A stretch of 64,000 bases of DNA from Mycobacterium colombiense (GTDB lineage: Bacteria; Actinomycetota; Actinomycetes; Mycobacteriales; Mycobacteriaceae): contig NZ_LZSX01000072.1 of assembly GCF_001665835.1 (NCBI RefSeq), forward strand, positions 62,001-126,000. The letters run 5' to 3'. Shown here piece by piece: positions 28,848 to 37,904 of the stretch. The notes beneath the pieces were generated by a model. The model made no database searches, was not told the origin of the DNA, and saw only the letters and a list, made by a program, of their open reading frames with translations. Made by a program: the position numbers and the translations under genes. Position 1 is the stretch's first letter, and every line of letters starts with the position of its first letter.

Positions 28848-28863
28848 GAACAACCGGTCGTTC
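28848..28863. promoter_or_regulatory. Palindromic operator candidate between mcr and echA10
   Basis: GAACAACCGGTCGTTC reads the same on the other strand at 14 of 16 positions. It sits between the divergent starts of mcr (28799) and echA10 (28920), the usual place for a TetR-type lipid repressor. It is not the KstR consensus (TNNAACNNGTTNNA), although it shares AAC/GTT ends with different spacing. Confidence 0.5.
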
Positions 28864-28919
28864 GACATCTTCGCAGCCGTGCCGGAAGGCCGCGCAGCCC
28901 GGTCACTTATGGTGAGCCC

Positions 28920-29732
28920 ATGCCTACCTCCGCGATCGCCACCCTCGCCCCAGTCGCAGGCCTGGACGTCACGCTGTCCGACGGCGTGTTGTCAGTGACC
29001 ATCGACCGGCCCGACAGCCTGAATTCGCTGACCATTCCGGTGATCACGGGCATCGCGGACGCGATGGAGTACGCGGCGACCGACCCCGAGGTCAAGGTGG
29101 TGCGGCTCGGCGGCGCCGGACGCGGCTTCAGCTCCGGTGCGGGCATCAGCGCCGACGACGTATCCGACGGCGGCGGCGTCCCACCCGACGAGATCATCCT
29201 CGAGATCAACCGGCTGGTGCGCGCGATCGCCGCGCTGCCGCACCCGGTGGTCGCCGTGGTTCAGGGCCCCGCCGCCGGCGTCGGTGTCTCCATCGCCCTG
29301 GCCTGTGACGTCGTATTGGCTTCGGAGAGCGCATTTTTCATGCTCGCCTTCACCAAGATCGGGTTGATGCCGGACGGCGGCGCGTCGGCGTTGGTGGCGG
29401 CCGCGGTCGGCCGGATCCGGGCCATGCAGATGGCACTACTTCCCGAACGGCTGACCGCCGCCGAGGCGCTGTCGTGGGGCCTGGTCACCGCGGTCTACCC
29501 GGCCGGCGAATTCCAGGCCGAGGTGGACAAGGTGATCGCACGGTTGCTGGGCGGCCCGGCGGTCGCCTTCGCCAAGACCAAGCTGGCGATCAACGCGGCC
29601 ACCCTCACCGAGTTGGACCCGGCCCTGCGGCGTGAGTTCGACGGACAGTCGGTGCTGCTGAAATCCCCCGACTTCGTCGAAGGCGCAACGGCCTTCCAGC
29701 AGCGGCGCACCGCCAACTTCACCGACCGCTGA
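28920..29732 (+). CDS. echA10: Enoyl-CoA hydratase/isomerase family protein EchA10
   Basis: 270-aa crotonase-fold protein. The first oxyanion-hole region is [20 protein letters not shown] and the second is [23 protein letters not shown]. The two hydratase glutamates are not both kept: the GGGxEL position is GVGVSIAL, and the second region is [14 protein letters not shown] with Asp. This pattern is closer to enoyl-CoA isomerase or PaaG-like members than to a classical hydratase. ATG start, divergent from mcr as in Rv1143/Rv1142c. The reaction is therefore left open. Confidence 0.88.
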   Translation: MPTSAIATLAPVAGLDVTLSDGVLSVTIDRPDSLNSLTIPVITGIADAMEYAATDPEVKVVRLGGAGRGFSSGAGISADDVSDGGGVPPDEIILEINRLVRAIAALPHPVVAVVQGPAAGVGVSIALACDVVLASESAFFMLAFTKIGLMPDGGASALVAAAVGRIRAMQMALLPERLTAAEALSWGLVTAVYPAGEFQAEVDKVIARLLGGPAVAFAKTKLAINAATLTELDPALRREFDGQSVLLKSPDFVEGATAFQQRRTANFTDR

Positions 29733-29827
29733 GCGCATAGCGGTCATCGGCCGCAACGCTTAATCACCTCTCGATGCGGTAATCCTCCTCGTCAGACTCC
29801 CAATAGCTGACAAACGACGGAGGATCG

Positions 29828-31168
29828 ATGCCCGAACAGGTGCGGTGCCTGGTGACCGGAGCGACCGGCTACATAGGCGGGCGCCTGGTGCCCCGCCTCC
29901 TGGATGAGGGCCATCACGTTCGGGCCTTGGCGCGCAACCCCGACAAGCTGGCGCAGGTGCCCTGGCGGCAACAGGCGGAGGTGGCACGCGGTGACCTCGG
30001 TGATGTCGATTCACTGATCGCCGCGTTCGACGGCATCGACGTGGTGTACTACCTCGTCCACTCGATGGGCACCTCAAAGGATTTCGCCGCCGAGGAAACC
30101 CGCGCCGCGCGCAACGTCGTGACGGCCGCGCGGCGCGCCGGGGTGCGGCGGCTGGTGTATCTGAGTGGGCTGCATCCCGAAAACAGCGATCTCTCACCGC
30201 ATCTCGCGTCGCGCAAGGCCGTCGGGGACGCGCTGATCGGCTCAGGTGTCGACACGGTCGTCTTGCAGGCCGGGGTGGTCATCGGCTCGGGGTCGGCGTC
30301 GTTCGAAATGATCCGGCACCTCACCGACCGGTTACCGGTGATGACCACGCCGAAGTGGGTGCACAACAAGATCCAGCCGATCGCGGTGCGCGACGTGCTG
30401 CACTACCTGGCCGCGGCGGCGACGGCCCCGGTCCCGAAGTCGCGCACCTGGGATATCGGCGGGCCCGACGTGCTGGAGTACGGCGACATGATGCGCGTCT
30501 ACGCCCAAGTCGCGGGGTTGGGCAATCGCTACCTGTTCGTGCTGCCGTTTCTCACCCCGGCCATCGCCAGCCTCTGGGTGGGCACCGTGACCCCGATTCC
30601 GCCCGGGTTGGCGCGGCCGCTGGTCGAATCGCTGGAATGCGATGCGGTGATGCGCAATTCGGACATCGACGGCATCATCGGGCCGCCGTCGGGCGGCCTG
30701 ATCGGCTACCGGCGGGCCGTGGAACTCGCGCTTGCCCGCGCCGCGCGTGGCGTCCCCGAACCCACTTGGTCGTCGTTGCGGTCCGAACCGGCCGCGGCGC
30801 TGCCCACAGACCCGGCCTGGGCGGGCGAGATCGTCTACACCGATGTGCGCACCGCCACGACCAACGCCGAACCCGCGAACGTCTGGAAGGCGGCGGAGGA
30901 CGTCGTAAACTCACGGGCAGCCAACTGGAAGGTCGAGGAGCGCACAGCGGGAACCCTGTTGCGGCTGCGCTCCACCAAGCGGGCCCCGGGACGGGAGTGG
31001 CTCGAGATTGCCGTCACGCGGCAAGGCGATCGCGGGAGCCGGTATACGCAGCGGTCGGTCTTTCTGCCGAGGGGCATTCCGGGGCGGGTGTACTGGTTCT
31101 TCGTTCGGCCAGTCCGCACCGCCGCGATGCGTGCGCTCGCGCGTGAGGTCGTTGGTTCGGCCCGATAG
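29828..31168 (+). CDS. NAD(P)-binding epimerase-like protein fused to DUF2867
   Basis: 446-aa two-domain protein. An N-terminal extended-SDR/NmrA-type Rossmann domain (about residues 1-290) starts with CLVTGATGYIGGRLVPRLL. The C-terminal DUF2867 domain (about 310-446) contains NAEPANVWKAAEDV and YWFFVRPVRTAAMRALAREV. Blocks DVVYYLVHSMG, GSGSASFEMIRHLTDRLPVM and PPSGGLIGYRRAVELALARA recur in the gene at 31894-33042, so the two are paralogues. RBS CGGAGGA 4 nt before the ATG. Function unknown. Confidence 0.88.
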   Translation: MPEQVRCLVTGATGYIGGRLVPRLLDEGHHVRALARNPDKLAQVPWRQQAEVARGDLGDVDSLIAAFDGIDVVYYLVHSMGTSKDFAAEETRAARNVVTAARRAGVRRLVYLSGLHPENSDLSPHLASRKAVGDALIGSGVDTVVLQAGVVIGSGSASFEMIRHLTDRLPVMTTPKWVHNKIQPIAVRDVLHYLAAAATAPVPKSRTWDIGGPDVLEYGDMMRVYAQVAGLGNRYLFVLPFLTPAIASLWVGTVTPIPPGLARPLVESLECDAVMRNSDIDGIIGPPSGGLIGYRRAVELALARAARGVPEPTWSSLRSEPAAALPTDPAWAGEIVYTDVRTATTNAEPANVWKAAEDVVNSRAANWKVEERTAGTLLRLRSTKRAPGREWLEIAVTRQGDRGSRYTQRSVFLPRGIPGRVYWFFVRPVRTAAMRALAREVVGSAR

Positions 31169-31174
31169 CCGGCA

Positions 31175-31897
31175 TTAGACCCCGAACATCGGCGGCAGCA
31201 CCAGCACCATGATCAGTCCCCACACGGAATGCGTCAGCACCGGGGCCAGCACGCCGCCGCTGGCGCGACGCTCCAGCGCGCACACCGTTCCGAGGATGAT
31301 CGCGGCGAAGCCCAGCATGGGGTTGCCGCTGGCCATGGTCGCCGCGGTGTACAGGACGGTCGAGATCAGCACCGGGTGATGGCGGCCCAGCGCCGTGTAG
31401 AGCGCGCCGCGAAAAAACAGCTCCTCGGCGACGCCGTTGATGACGGTGATCAAGACGACCAGCAGAAAAGATCCTTGATGCGCGTACATCAGCACCCGGG
31501 TGATCAAGGTTGCGACGGCCGGGATTTCGCGGGCGATCAGTCCGCCGACGACGAACGCCCCACCGACCAGCAGGCCGACGCTGGTGCCGGTGATGACCGG
31601 CCGCTGGTTGCGACCCCGCCAACATATGCCGCCCAGGTGCAGCGGCCCGGAGGTCAGCGCTCCGGCGGTCCACACTCCCGCCAGCACCAGCATCAACCAG
31701 TAGAAGCTGGACTCCCCCGGATGGCGCCGCAGCGAATACCCCAGCACGGCCGCACCGATCACCAGCGTGATCGCGACGACGATGCGCCGGCGCCGCACGA
31801 TGGCCGGCGATTCATTATGGGGCACAGCAACATTGGTGACCGCACGGCGCAACTCCGTGAAGACACCGGTGCGGTACGGACTCGTCGACTGGGTCAT
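31175..31897 (-). CDS. CPBP-family intramembrane protease (CAAX-like)
   Basis: 240-aa membrane protein with about seven hydrophobic segments. CPBP (Abi) signature: EELFFRGALYTAL (the EExxxR glutamates and Arg), a second FxxxH-like motif represented by MLGFAAIILGTV, and THSVWGLIMV with the third-motif His. Such proteins are putative metal-dependent intramembrane proteases; the substrate is unknown. Its start overlaps the stop of the upstream epimerase-like gene by 4 nt (ATGA), so the pair is one operon. Confidence 0.87.
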   Translation of the reverse strand: MTQSTSPYRTGVFTELRRAVTNVAVPHNESPAIVRRRRIVVAITLVIGAAVLGYSLRRHPGESSFYWLMLVLAGVWTAGALTSGPLHLGGICWRGRNQRPVITGTSVGLLVGGAFVVGGLIAREIPAVATLITRVLMYAHQGSFLLVVLITVINGVAEELFFRGALYTALGRHHPVLISTVLYTAATMASGNPMLGFAAIILGTVCALERRASGGVLAPVLTHSVWGLIMVLVLPPMFGV

Positions 31898-33042
31898 GTG
31901 GTACGCACCTTCGGGGTCAGGGCGATCAGGATGTCGAGGCCCGTGCGCACCGCTCCGGCCACCGGACCGGGGACCCGGTTCACCAGCCCCAGGGTCGGCC
32001 GCACGATGGAGGGGGTGACTCGCCGGGCGAGTCGGCGGATGCGCAGCGCGTCGCCGCCGGCCCAGGTGGGATCGGTATCAGCGAGGTGGTGCGGATCGGT
32101 CAGGGCGTTGACGGGTCGCGGCCGGTGCGTCGACTGGCCGGCCACGGCCAGGGCTATGGACTCGTCGACGCCGAGCAAGCCGCCGGGCGGGTCGGGAACG
32201 CGCTCGCGCAGGCCGCTGGTGGAGGCCACCATCGGGTGGTCCAGCGATTCGACCAGATCGCCTGCCAGCCCTTGGGGCACCGGCAGCGCGACGCCGGTGA
32301 TCAGCGACGCCAGCGAGGTGTCGACCCTGCCGACCGGCAGTCCGGTGTGCCAGCGGCCGGAGACGCGCGCATACGCCCTGAGCAGGCCCCGGTAGGAGGT
32401 GGTGTCCGGGCCGGCGATGTCGTAGGCCCCGGCGGGCACCAGGTCGCGGTCGGTCGCCGCGACGAGATAGTGCAGTACGTCGCGGATGGAGATCGGGTCG
32501 ATCGGGTTGTCCATCCAGCTCGGGATCGGGATCAGCGGGAAGCGGTCACCGACGTAGCGCATCATCTCGAACGACGTCGAGCCGGCGCCGATGATGATCG
32601 CCGCGCCCAGCCACACCAGCTCGGGGCCGTCCGGGATGCTGAGCGCCTCGGCCACCTCGGCCCGGCTGGTCAAGTGCTCGGATAAGTCTTCATCGGCGGG
32701 CACGAAGCCGCCCAGGTAGACGATGCGTTGCACCCCGGCGTCGCGGGCCGCGGCCGCGAAGTTTGCCGCCGCGGTCTTATCGGCGTCGCGAAAACCGGGC
32801 TGGCCGATCGCGTGCACCAGGTAATACACCACGTCAAGGGGCCCGCAGCTGGCGAACGCGGAGGCCAACGATGCGGGCTCGGCGGCATCCAATTTCACCG
32901 GTGTGACGTCGTCGAACCAACCGAAACGCTTGAGGCGCGCCGGGTTTCGCGTCGCCGCCGCCACCTGGTGCCGATCAGCCAGCAGCGCGGTTACCAGCCG
33001 TGATCCGACATAACCGGTGGCACCGGTTACCAGAGCCCGCAT
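31894..33042 (-). CDS. NAD(P)-binding epimerase-like protein, paralogue without DUF2867
   Basis: 382-aa extended SDR-like protein with N-terminal MRALVTGATGYVGSRLVTALL. It shares with the protein at 29828-31168 the blocks PLDVVYYLVHAIG, GAGSTSFEMMRYVGDRFPLIP, and DPPGGLLGVDESIALAVAGQ. In place of the DUF2867 domain it has a short basic helix tail (RRLARRVTPSIVRPTLGLVN). Translationally coupled to the CPBP protease gene. The start at 33042 is divergent from the type III PKS. A membrane-lipid or quinone-related redox role is only a guess from context. Confidence 0.86.
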   Translation of the reverse strand: MRALVTGATGYVGSRLVTALLADRHQVAAATRNPARLKRFGWFDDVTPVKLDAAEPASLASAFASCGPLDVVYYLVHAIGQPGFRDADKTAAANFAAAARDAGVQRIVYLGGFVPADEDLSEHLTSRAEVAEALSIPDGPELVWLGAAIIIGAGSTSFEMMRYVGDRFPLIPIPSWMDNPIDPISIRDVLHYLVAATDRDLVPAGAYDIAGPDTTSYRGLLRAYARVSGRWHTGLPVGRVDTSLASLITGVALPVPQGLAGDLVESLDHPMVASTSGLRERVPDPPGGLLGVDESIALAVAGQSTHRPRPVNALTDPHHLADTDPTWAGGDALRIRRLARRVTPSIVRPTLGLVNRVPGPVAGAVRTGLDILIALTPKVRTT

Positions 33043-33173
33043 ACCCCGACCCTAGCCGGACGACGCTGCACGCCGCGCGCGGCGTGCGGAGGAGTCGGAC
33101 AACAATTGCGCCGAGCGGCCCGACCGCGCGGTGGGCGTTTGAACCGGCGGCGCGGCGGCACCGTCATCCCTAC

Positions 33174-34268
33174 GTGGACCATCGGGGAAGCCCTGATTTC
33201 GCCGGCTCGACGGGCATTGCGCTGAAAGATCCGACCATCGCCGGGGTGGCGGTGAAGTTTCCACCCACTCGCTATACCCAAAGCGAAGCCATCCAGGCGC
33301 TGACCGACCTCGCCGGTCCGGACTTTCAGCGTTTCGCGCGCAGCAGCGGGGTCGCGTTCCGCAACACCGCGTTGCGGCTGCCCCGCTACCGCGAGCTGAG
33401 CGGATTGACCGGGGCCAACGACGCCTATCTCGAGGTCGCGCTCGACCTGGGCGAGCAGGCGCTGCTGGCCGCCCTGGACCAGGCCAAGGTCAAGCCGTCG
33501 GAGCTCGACATCGTGTTTTCGACGACGGTCACCGGGCTGGCGGTGCCGACGCTGGAGGCGCGGCTCGCGACGCGGGTCGGGCTGCGCCCGGACGTCAAAC
33601 GCGTCCCGCTGTTCGGGCTGGGCTGTGTGGCCGGCGCGGCCGGCGTGGCGCGCATGCACGACTACCTGCGCGCGTTCCCGGTCCAGACGGCCGCGCTGCT
33701 CGCGGTGGAACTATGCTCGCTGACCGTTCAGCGCCAAGACAAGTCGGTCGCCAATCTCGTCGCCACCAGCCTGTTCGGCGACGGCGCGGCCGCGGTGATC
33801 ACCGAGGGCGCCCACCGGGCGGGCCGGGAGCACACCGGCCCACGCGTGGTGGCGACGCGCAGCCGCATCTATCCCGACACCGAAGAGGTGATGGGCTGGA
33901 AGATCGGCGGTGACGGCTTCCGGATCGTGCTGTCCGCCGACGTGGCCACCATCGCCGATAAATACCTCGGCGACGACGTCCGCGAATTCCTCGCCGACCA
34001 CGGGCTGACCCCCCGCGACGTGCAGACCTGGGTGTGCCATCCGGGCGGACCGCGGGTGATCGAGACCGTCGAGAGCGTCCTGGACCTCCCCGAGGACGCT
34101 CTCGACCACACCCGAACCTCATTGCGGGAGAACGGCAATCTGTCGTCGGTCTCGGTGCTCGACGTGCTCGCGGCGAACATGGCCGATCCGCCGGCGCCGG
34201 GGTCGATCGGCCTGATGATCGCGATGGGTCCGGCGTTCCGTTCCGAGCTGGTACTGCTGGCCTGGTAG
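33174..34268 (+). CDS. Type III polyketide synthase (alkylresorcinol/alkylpyrone-type)
   Basis: Homodimeric chalcone-synthase-fold enzyme condensing an acyl-CoA starter with malonyl-CoA units. The catalytic triad is visible: Cys in VPLFGLGCVAGAAGVARM, His in WVCHPGGPRVIE, and Asn in RENGNLSSVSVLDVL. The CHS-like MIAMGPAFRSELVLL closes the protein. The start is uncertain: GTG at 33174 gives 364 aa, the normal size, while the frame is open to 33000, which would overlap the divergent gene. It is followed by a methyltransferase and a flavoprotein in one tight unit, the layout of srsABC of Streptomyces griseus. It is not a close copy of Pks18. Confidence 0.9.
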   Translation: MDHRGSPDFAGSTGIALKDPTIAGVAVKFPPTRYTQSEAIQALTDLAGPDFQRFARSSGVAFRNTALRLPRYRELSGLTGANDAYLEVALDLGEQALLAALDQAKVKPSELDIVFSTTVTGLAVPTLEARLATRVGLRPDVKRVPLFGLGCVAGAAGVARMHDYLRAFPVQTAALLAVELCSLTVQRQDKSVANLVATSLFGDGAAAVITEGAHRAGREHTGPRVVATRSRIYPDTEEVMGWKIGGDGFRIVLSADVATIADKYLGDDVREFLADHGLTPRDVQTWVCHPGGPRVIETVESVLDLPEDALDHTRTSLRENGNLSSVSVLDVLAANMADPPAPGSIGLMIAMGPAFRSELVLLAW

Positions 34269-34288
34269 AGCTGGTAAAGACTGTAGCC

Positions 34289-34789
34289 ATGTATTACCTG
34301 CTGGTGCTGGCGGTCGGACTCGAGCGCGTCGCGGAGCTGGTGGTGTCCACCCGCAACGCACGTTGGTCGTTTACCAAGGGCGCCACGGAGTTTGGCCGAT
34401 CGCACTATCCGGTGATGGTGATCATTCACACCGGGCTGCTGGTCGGCTGCCTCGTCGAACCGTGGACGCTGCACCGGCCCTTCATCGCATGGCTGGGCTG
34501 GCCGATGCTGGCGGTGGTGGTGGCCAGCCAGGCATTGCGCTGGTGGTGCATCGCGACGCTGGGGCGGCGATGGAACACCCGGGTGATCGTTCTGCCGCAG
34601 GCGCCGTTGGTGCGTCAGGGTCCCTACCGCTGGCTGCACCATCCGAATTATGTTGCAGTGGTGGCTGAGGGAGTGGCGTTGCCGCTGGTGCATACTGCAT
34701 GGCTGACCGCCGCCGTTTTCACGCTGGCCAACGCCGCGCTGCTCTGGGTGCGCCTGCGGGTGGAGAACTCCGCGTTGGGTTACACGTGA
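34289..34789 (+). CDS. Isoprenylcysteine carboxyl methyltransferase-like membrane methyltransferase (SrsB-like)
   Basis: 166-aa ICMT-family protein with about four hydrophobic segments. The SAM-binding signature is LVRQGPYRWLHHPNYVAVVA near residues 110-130, and the C-terminal helix ends ALLWVRLRVENSALGY. In the S. griseus srs operon the homologous SrsB methylates alkylresorcinol. The gene begins 20 bp after the polyketide synthase stop and its TGA overlaps the GTG of the next gene, so the three are translationally linked. A counterpart (Rv1139c) exists in M. tuberculosis. Confidence 0.88.
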   Translation: MYYLLVLAVGLERVAELVVSTRNARWSFTKGATEFGRSHYPVMVIIHTGLLVGCLVEPWTLHRPFIAWLGWPMLAVVVASQALRWWCIATLGRRWNTRVIVLPQAPLVRQGPYRWLHHPNYVAVVAEGVALPLVHTAWLTAAVFTLANAALLWVRLRVENSALGYT

Positions 34790-35802
34790 GCGACTACGAC
34801 GCGGACCTGTTGATCGTCGGTGGCGGACCGGGCGGGCTGGCCACGGCGTTGCATGCTCGACGCCTTGGACTTTCGGTGATCGTGGCCGAGCCGCGCGACG
34901 GCCCCATCGACAAGGCCTGCGGCGAGGGGTTGATGCCCAGCGGGCTGGCCGAACTGACGTCGCTGGGCGTGGATCCCGTCGGCATGCCTTTCCACGGGAT
35001 CGCCTACGTGAGTGAACGACGGCGGGCCCAGGCGCGCTTTCGCAGCGGGCCGGGACGCGGCGTGCGCCGCACCACGTTGCACGCAGCGCTGGCCGCGCGG
35101 GCCAAAGAGCAAGACACCGACTGGATCCGCACGCGGGTGACCAGCGTCGCGCAAGATGCCCACGGCGTCTCGGCCGCCGGTGTGCGCGCGAGGTGGTTGG
35201 TGGCGGCGGACGGATTGCATTCCCAGGTCCGGCGCGCGGTCGGAATCACGGCGACGGCCGGGACACCGCGGCGCTACGGCGTGCGGTGGCACTACCGGGT
35301 GCCGGCATGGTCGGAATTCGTCGAGGTGTACTGGTCTCGCTGGGGCGAGGCTTACGTGACGCCGGTGGAGCCGGATCTGGTCGGTGTGGCGATCCTGTCG
35401 CGTGGCCGGCCCGACCTGGCCTGGTTCCCGCGGCTGGCCCGCCAGCTGCACGGGGCCGGCCAGGGGCAGCACCGCGGTTGCGGCCCGCTGCGGCAGGTGG
35501 TCTCGAGCCGGGTCGCGGGGCGCGTGCTGCTGGTCGGCGACGCGGCCGGCTACGAGGACGCGCTCACCGGCGAGGGCATCAGCTTGGCGCTCAAACAGTC
35601 CTCCGCGGCCGTCGACGCCATCGTCAACGAGACGCCGGCGTCATACGAGCAGGCCTGGCACCGGATCACCCGCGATTACCGGCTGCTCACCCGCGCGCTG
35701 GTACTGGCCAGCACGCCGCGAGCGGTGCGGCGCGCCGTCGTCCCGACGTGCACGCTGCTACCACCGGTGTTCGCCCGCGGCGTCAACATCTTGGCCGGCT
35801 AG
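34786..35802 (+). CDS. FAD-dependent oxidoreductase/hydroxylase (SrsC-like)
   Basis: 338-aa class A flavoprotein of the geranylgeranyl-reductase/aromatic-hydroxylase type. FAD motif LLIVGGGPGGLATALHARRL at residues 6-25, the ACGEGLMPSG motif near 45, DG-type motif RWLVAADGLHSQVRRAVG, and GRVLLVGDAAGYEDALTGEGI for ribityl binding. GTG start (34786-34788) overlaps the TGA of the methyltransferase. By analogy with SrsC it would hydroxylate the methylated phenolic lipid so it can become a quinone. The related gene in M. tuberculosis is Rv1138c. Confidence 0.88.
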   Translation: MSDYDADLLIVGGGPGGLATALHARRLGLSVIVAEPRDGPIDKACGEGLMPSGLAELTSLGVDPVGMPFHGIAYVSERRRAQARFRSGPGRGVRRTTLHAALAARAKEQDTDWIRTRVTSVAQDAHGVSAAGVRARWLVAADGLHSQVRRAVGITATAGTPRRYGVRWHYRVPAWSEFVEVYWSRWGEAYVTPVEPDLVGVAILSRGRPDLAWFPRLARQLHGAGQGQHRGCGPLRQVVSSRVAGRVLLVGDAAGYEDALTGEGISLALKQSSAAVDAIVNETPASYEQAWHRITRDYRLLTRALVLASTPRAVRRAVVPTCTLLPPVFARGVNILAG

Positions 35803-35817
35803 CGCCCCGTCACCCGG

Positions 35818-36609
35818 CTAGCGCGCCTTCCAGACCGGCTCCCGCTTCTCGGCGAACGCCAGCGGTCCTTCCTTGGCGTCCTCGGATCTGAGCAGCGCCT
35901 TCATCTCGCGCATGGTGCGCTCCCAACCCGGTTCGTCACCGACGACGACGCCGTCGTCGACGCCATAGGCGATCCGCTTGCTGGCCTGCACCGAGAGCGG
36001 CGCGTTGACGGTGATCCGCGCGGCCAGCGACAGCGCGGCGTCCAGCACCGAGCCCTGGGGGACGACGTCGTTGATCAGGCCCCACTCGCAGGCGGCGGCC
36101 GCGGTGAGCGGCTCGCCGGTCAACAGCAGCCGCATACCCACCTTGCGGGGCAGCTGCTCGGCGATGCGGAACACCCCACCGGCGGCGGCGATCAGCCCGC
36201 GCTTGACCTCGGGCAGGCCGAACTGCGCCCGTTCGTCGGCCACCACCAGGTCGCTGGCCAGCGCCAGCTCGGTGCCACCACCCAGGGCGGTCCCGTTCAC
36301 CGCCGCGATCGTGGGCTTGTCGATGAAGTGGTGGACGTATCCGGCGAATCCCCACTCGGGATGGTCGGGGTGATAGATATTCTCCCGCCGGGCAATTGCC
36401 TTGAGGTCGGCGCCGGCGCAGAACGACTTGTCGCCCGCGCCGGTGACCACCACCGCCCGCACCTCGGGGTCGTGCTGCGCATCTTCGAGCGCATCCCCGA
36501 GGCCGATGCTGACGGCGGCGTTCACCGCGTTGCGGGCTTCGGGCCGGTTGATGGTTATCACCATCACGTTGCCCCGGCGTTCGGCCAGGGCCCCCGGCTC
36601 CTGGGTCAC
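35818..36609 (-). CDS. Enoyl-CoA hydratase (Rv1136-like)
   Basis: 263-aa crotonase. Both catalytic glutamates are in place: NGTALGGGTELALASD (first) and FGLPEVKRGLIAAAGG (second). The oxyanion-hole segments DKSFCAGADLKAIARR and the GTALGG loop are intact, so true hydratase activity is likely. The GTG at 36609 (MTQEPGALAERRGNV) overlaps the TGA of the thiolase gene, giving coupled translation; the longer frame to 36654 runs into thiolase. C-terminal FAEKREPVWKAR is common for the family. Converges with the flavoprotein gene. Confidence 0.93.
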   Translation of the reverse strand: MTQEPGALAERRGNVMVITINRPEARNAVNAAVSIGLGDALEDAQHDPEVRAVVVTGAGDKSFCAGADLKAIARRENIYHPDHPEWGFAGYVHHFIDKPTIAAVNGTALGGGTELALASDLVVADERAQFGLPEVKRGLIAAAGGVFRIAEQLPRKVGMRLLLTGEPLTAAAACEWGLINDVVPQGSVLDAALSLAARITVNAPLSVQASKRIAYGVDDGVVVGDEPGWERTMREMKALLRSEDAKEGPLAFAEKREPVWKAR

Positions 36610-37763
36610 AACAGTTCCACGATGGTGGCGTTGGCCTGGCCGCCGCCCTCGCACATGGTCTGCAGGCCGTACTGAATTCCCTTGTCCCGCATGTGGTATA
36701 GCAGGGTGGTCATGATCCGGGCACCGGATCCGCCCAGCGGGTGGCCCAGCGCGATGGCGCCGCCGTTGGGGTTGAGCTTGTTCTCGTCGGCGCCGATGTC
36801 CTTGAGCCAGGCCAGCGGAACCGGCGCGAACGCCTCGTTGACCTCGTAGGTGCCGATGTCGCCGATGGACAGCCCGGAGCGCTTCAGCACCTTCTGGGTC
36901 GCCGGGATGGGCGCGGTCAGCATGATCACCGGGTCCGCGCCGGCCAGGGTCGCGGTGTGCACCTTGGCGATCGGCTTGAGCCCGAGTTCCTTGGCCTTCT
37001 CGGCGGACATGAACAGGATCGCGGCCGAGCCGTCGGAGATCTGCGACGAGTTGCCGGCGTGAATCACGCCGTCTTCCTTGAACGCCGGCTTCAGCGAGGC
37101 CATCTTCTCCATCGGCGTGCCGCGGCGGATGCCTTCGTCCTTGAGCACTGTTGTTTTTTCGTGGCCGTCGGCCACATTGATGCCCACGATCTGGTCATCG
37201 AAGGCGCCGGCATCCTGTGCGGCAGCGGCCTTTTCGTGCGAGTCGAGGGAGAACTGGTCGAGCGCGGTGCGGTCGAACCCCCACTGCTCGGCGATCATCT
37301 CCGCGCCGATGCCCTGGTTGGGGATCTGGCCTTCGTAGCGGTCCAGGAAGGCCTGCGGGTACGGCCGTCCGCCGTTGGCCAGCGATGCGCCCATCGGGGT
37401 CCGCGACATCGACTCGACACCGCCGGCGACCACGACGTCGTAGTGCCCGGCGATGACGCCGGCGGCGGCGAAGTGGATGGACTGCTGGCTGGATCCGCAT
37501 TGGCGGTCCACGGTCACGCCCGGGACGGTCTCGGGCCAGCCGGCGGTCAGCAGCGCGGTGCGGCCGATGTCGAGGGCCTGCTCCCCCGCCTGCATGACGC
37601 AGCCCCAGATGACGTCGTCGACCAGGCCCGGGTCGACGCCGGCCTTGTCGACCAGGCCGTTGAGCACCTGTGCGGACAGATCCGCCGGGTGCACCCCGGA
37701 CAATCCGCCGTTGCGCTTGCCGATCGGTGAACGCACTGCCTCGACGATTACGGCTTCAGGCAT
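36606..37763 (-). CDS. Acetyl-CoA C-acyltransferase (thiolase), full length
   Basis: 385-aa thiolase. The acyl-accepting Cys is in VTVDRQCGSSQQSIHFAA (about residue 90), the His of the general base in GAIALGHPLGGSGARIM, and the second Cys in QTMCEGGGQANATIV. Start ATG MPEAVIVEAVRSPIG. The frame reads upstream to 37823 but without similarity. With the coupled enoyl-CoA hydratase it forms a beta-oxidation pair. The counterpart in M. tuberculosis (Rv1135A) is annotated as a short remnant; this copy looks whole. A repeat of the island operator lies 142 bp upstream. Confidence 0.94.
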   Translation of the reverse strand: MPEAVIVEAVRSPIGKRNGGLSGVHPADLSAQVLNGLVDKAGVDPGLVDDVIWGCVMQAGEQALDIGRTALLTAGWPETVPGVTVDRQCGSSQQSIHFAAAGVIAGHYDVVVAGGVESMSRTPMGASLANGGRPYPQAFLDRYEGQIPNQGIGAEMIAEQWGFDRTALDQFSLDSHEKAAAAQDAGAFDDQIVGINVADGHEKTTVLKDEGIRRGTPMEKMASLKPAFKEDGVIHAGNSSQISDGSAAILFMSAEKAKELGLKPIAKVHTATLAGADPVIMLTAPIPATQKVLKRSGLSIGDIGTYEVNEAFAPVPLAWLKDIGADENKLNPNGGAIALGHPLGGSGARIMTTLLYHMRDKGIQYGLQTMCEGGGQANATIVELL

Positions 37764-37904
37764 GGTCTTGTCTCCTTTGACACGTGGACTTCGAAAAGAG
37801 TGGAGTCTTGCGTTGATTGTCAACCAAGGGGTTGGGCGGGCGAAGCGCGGGGTGTCGTGGGGCCTGCGCGGCCCCCTCGACGGACGCCGAGGGACCGCGG
37901 GCCG

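Noticed and set aside
33174..34268. Considered calling the type III PKS Pks18
   Set aside because: The residues around the active-site Cys and His differ from the Pks18 sequence I remember, and the downstream methyltransferase/flavoprotein layout fits Srs-type operons instead.
37821..37834. CAACC-AAGG-GGTTG inverted repeat upstream of the thiolase, resembling CCAAC-TG-GTTGG at 27699-27710
   Set aside because: Arms are only 5 bp and the two sites differ in spacing; too weak to call a shared operator.
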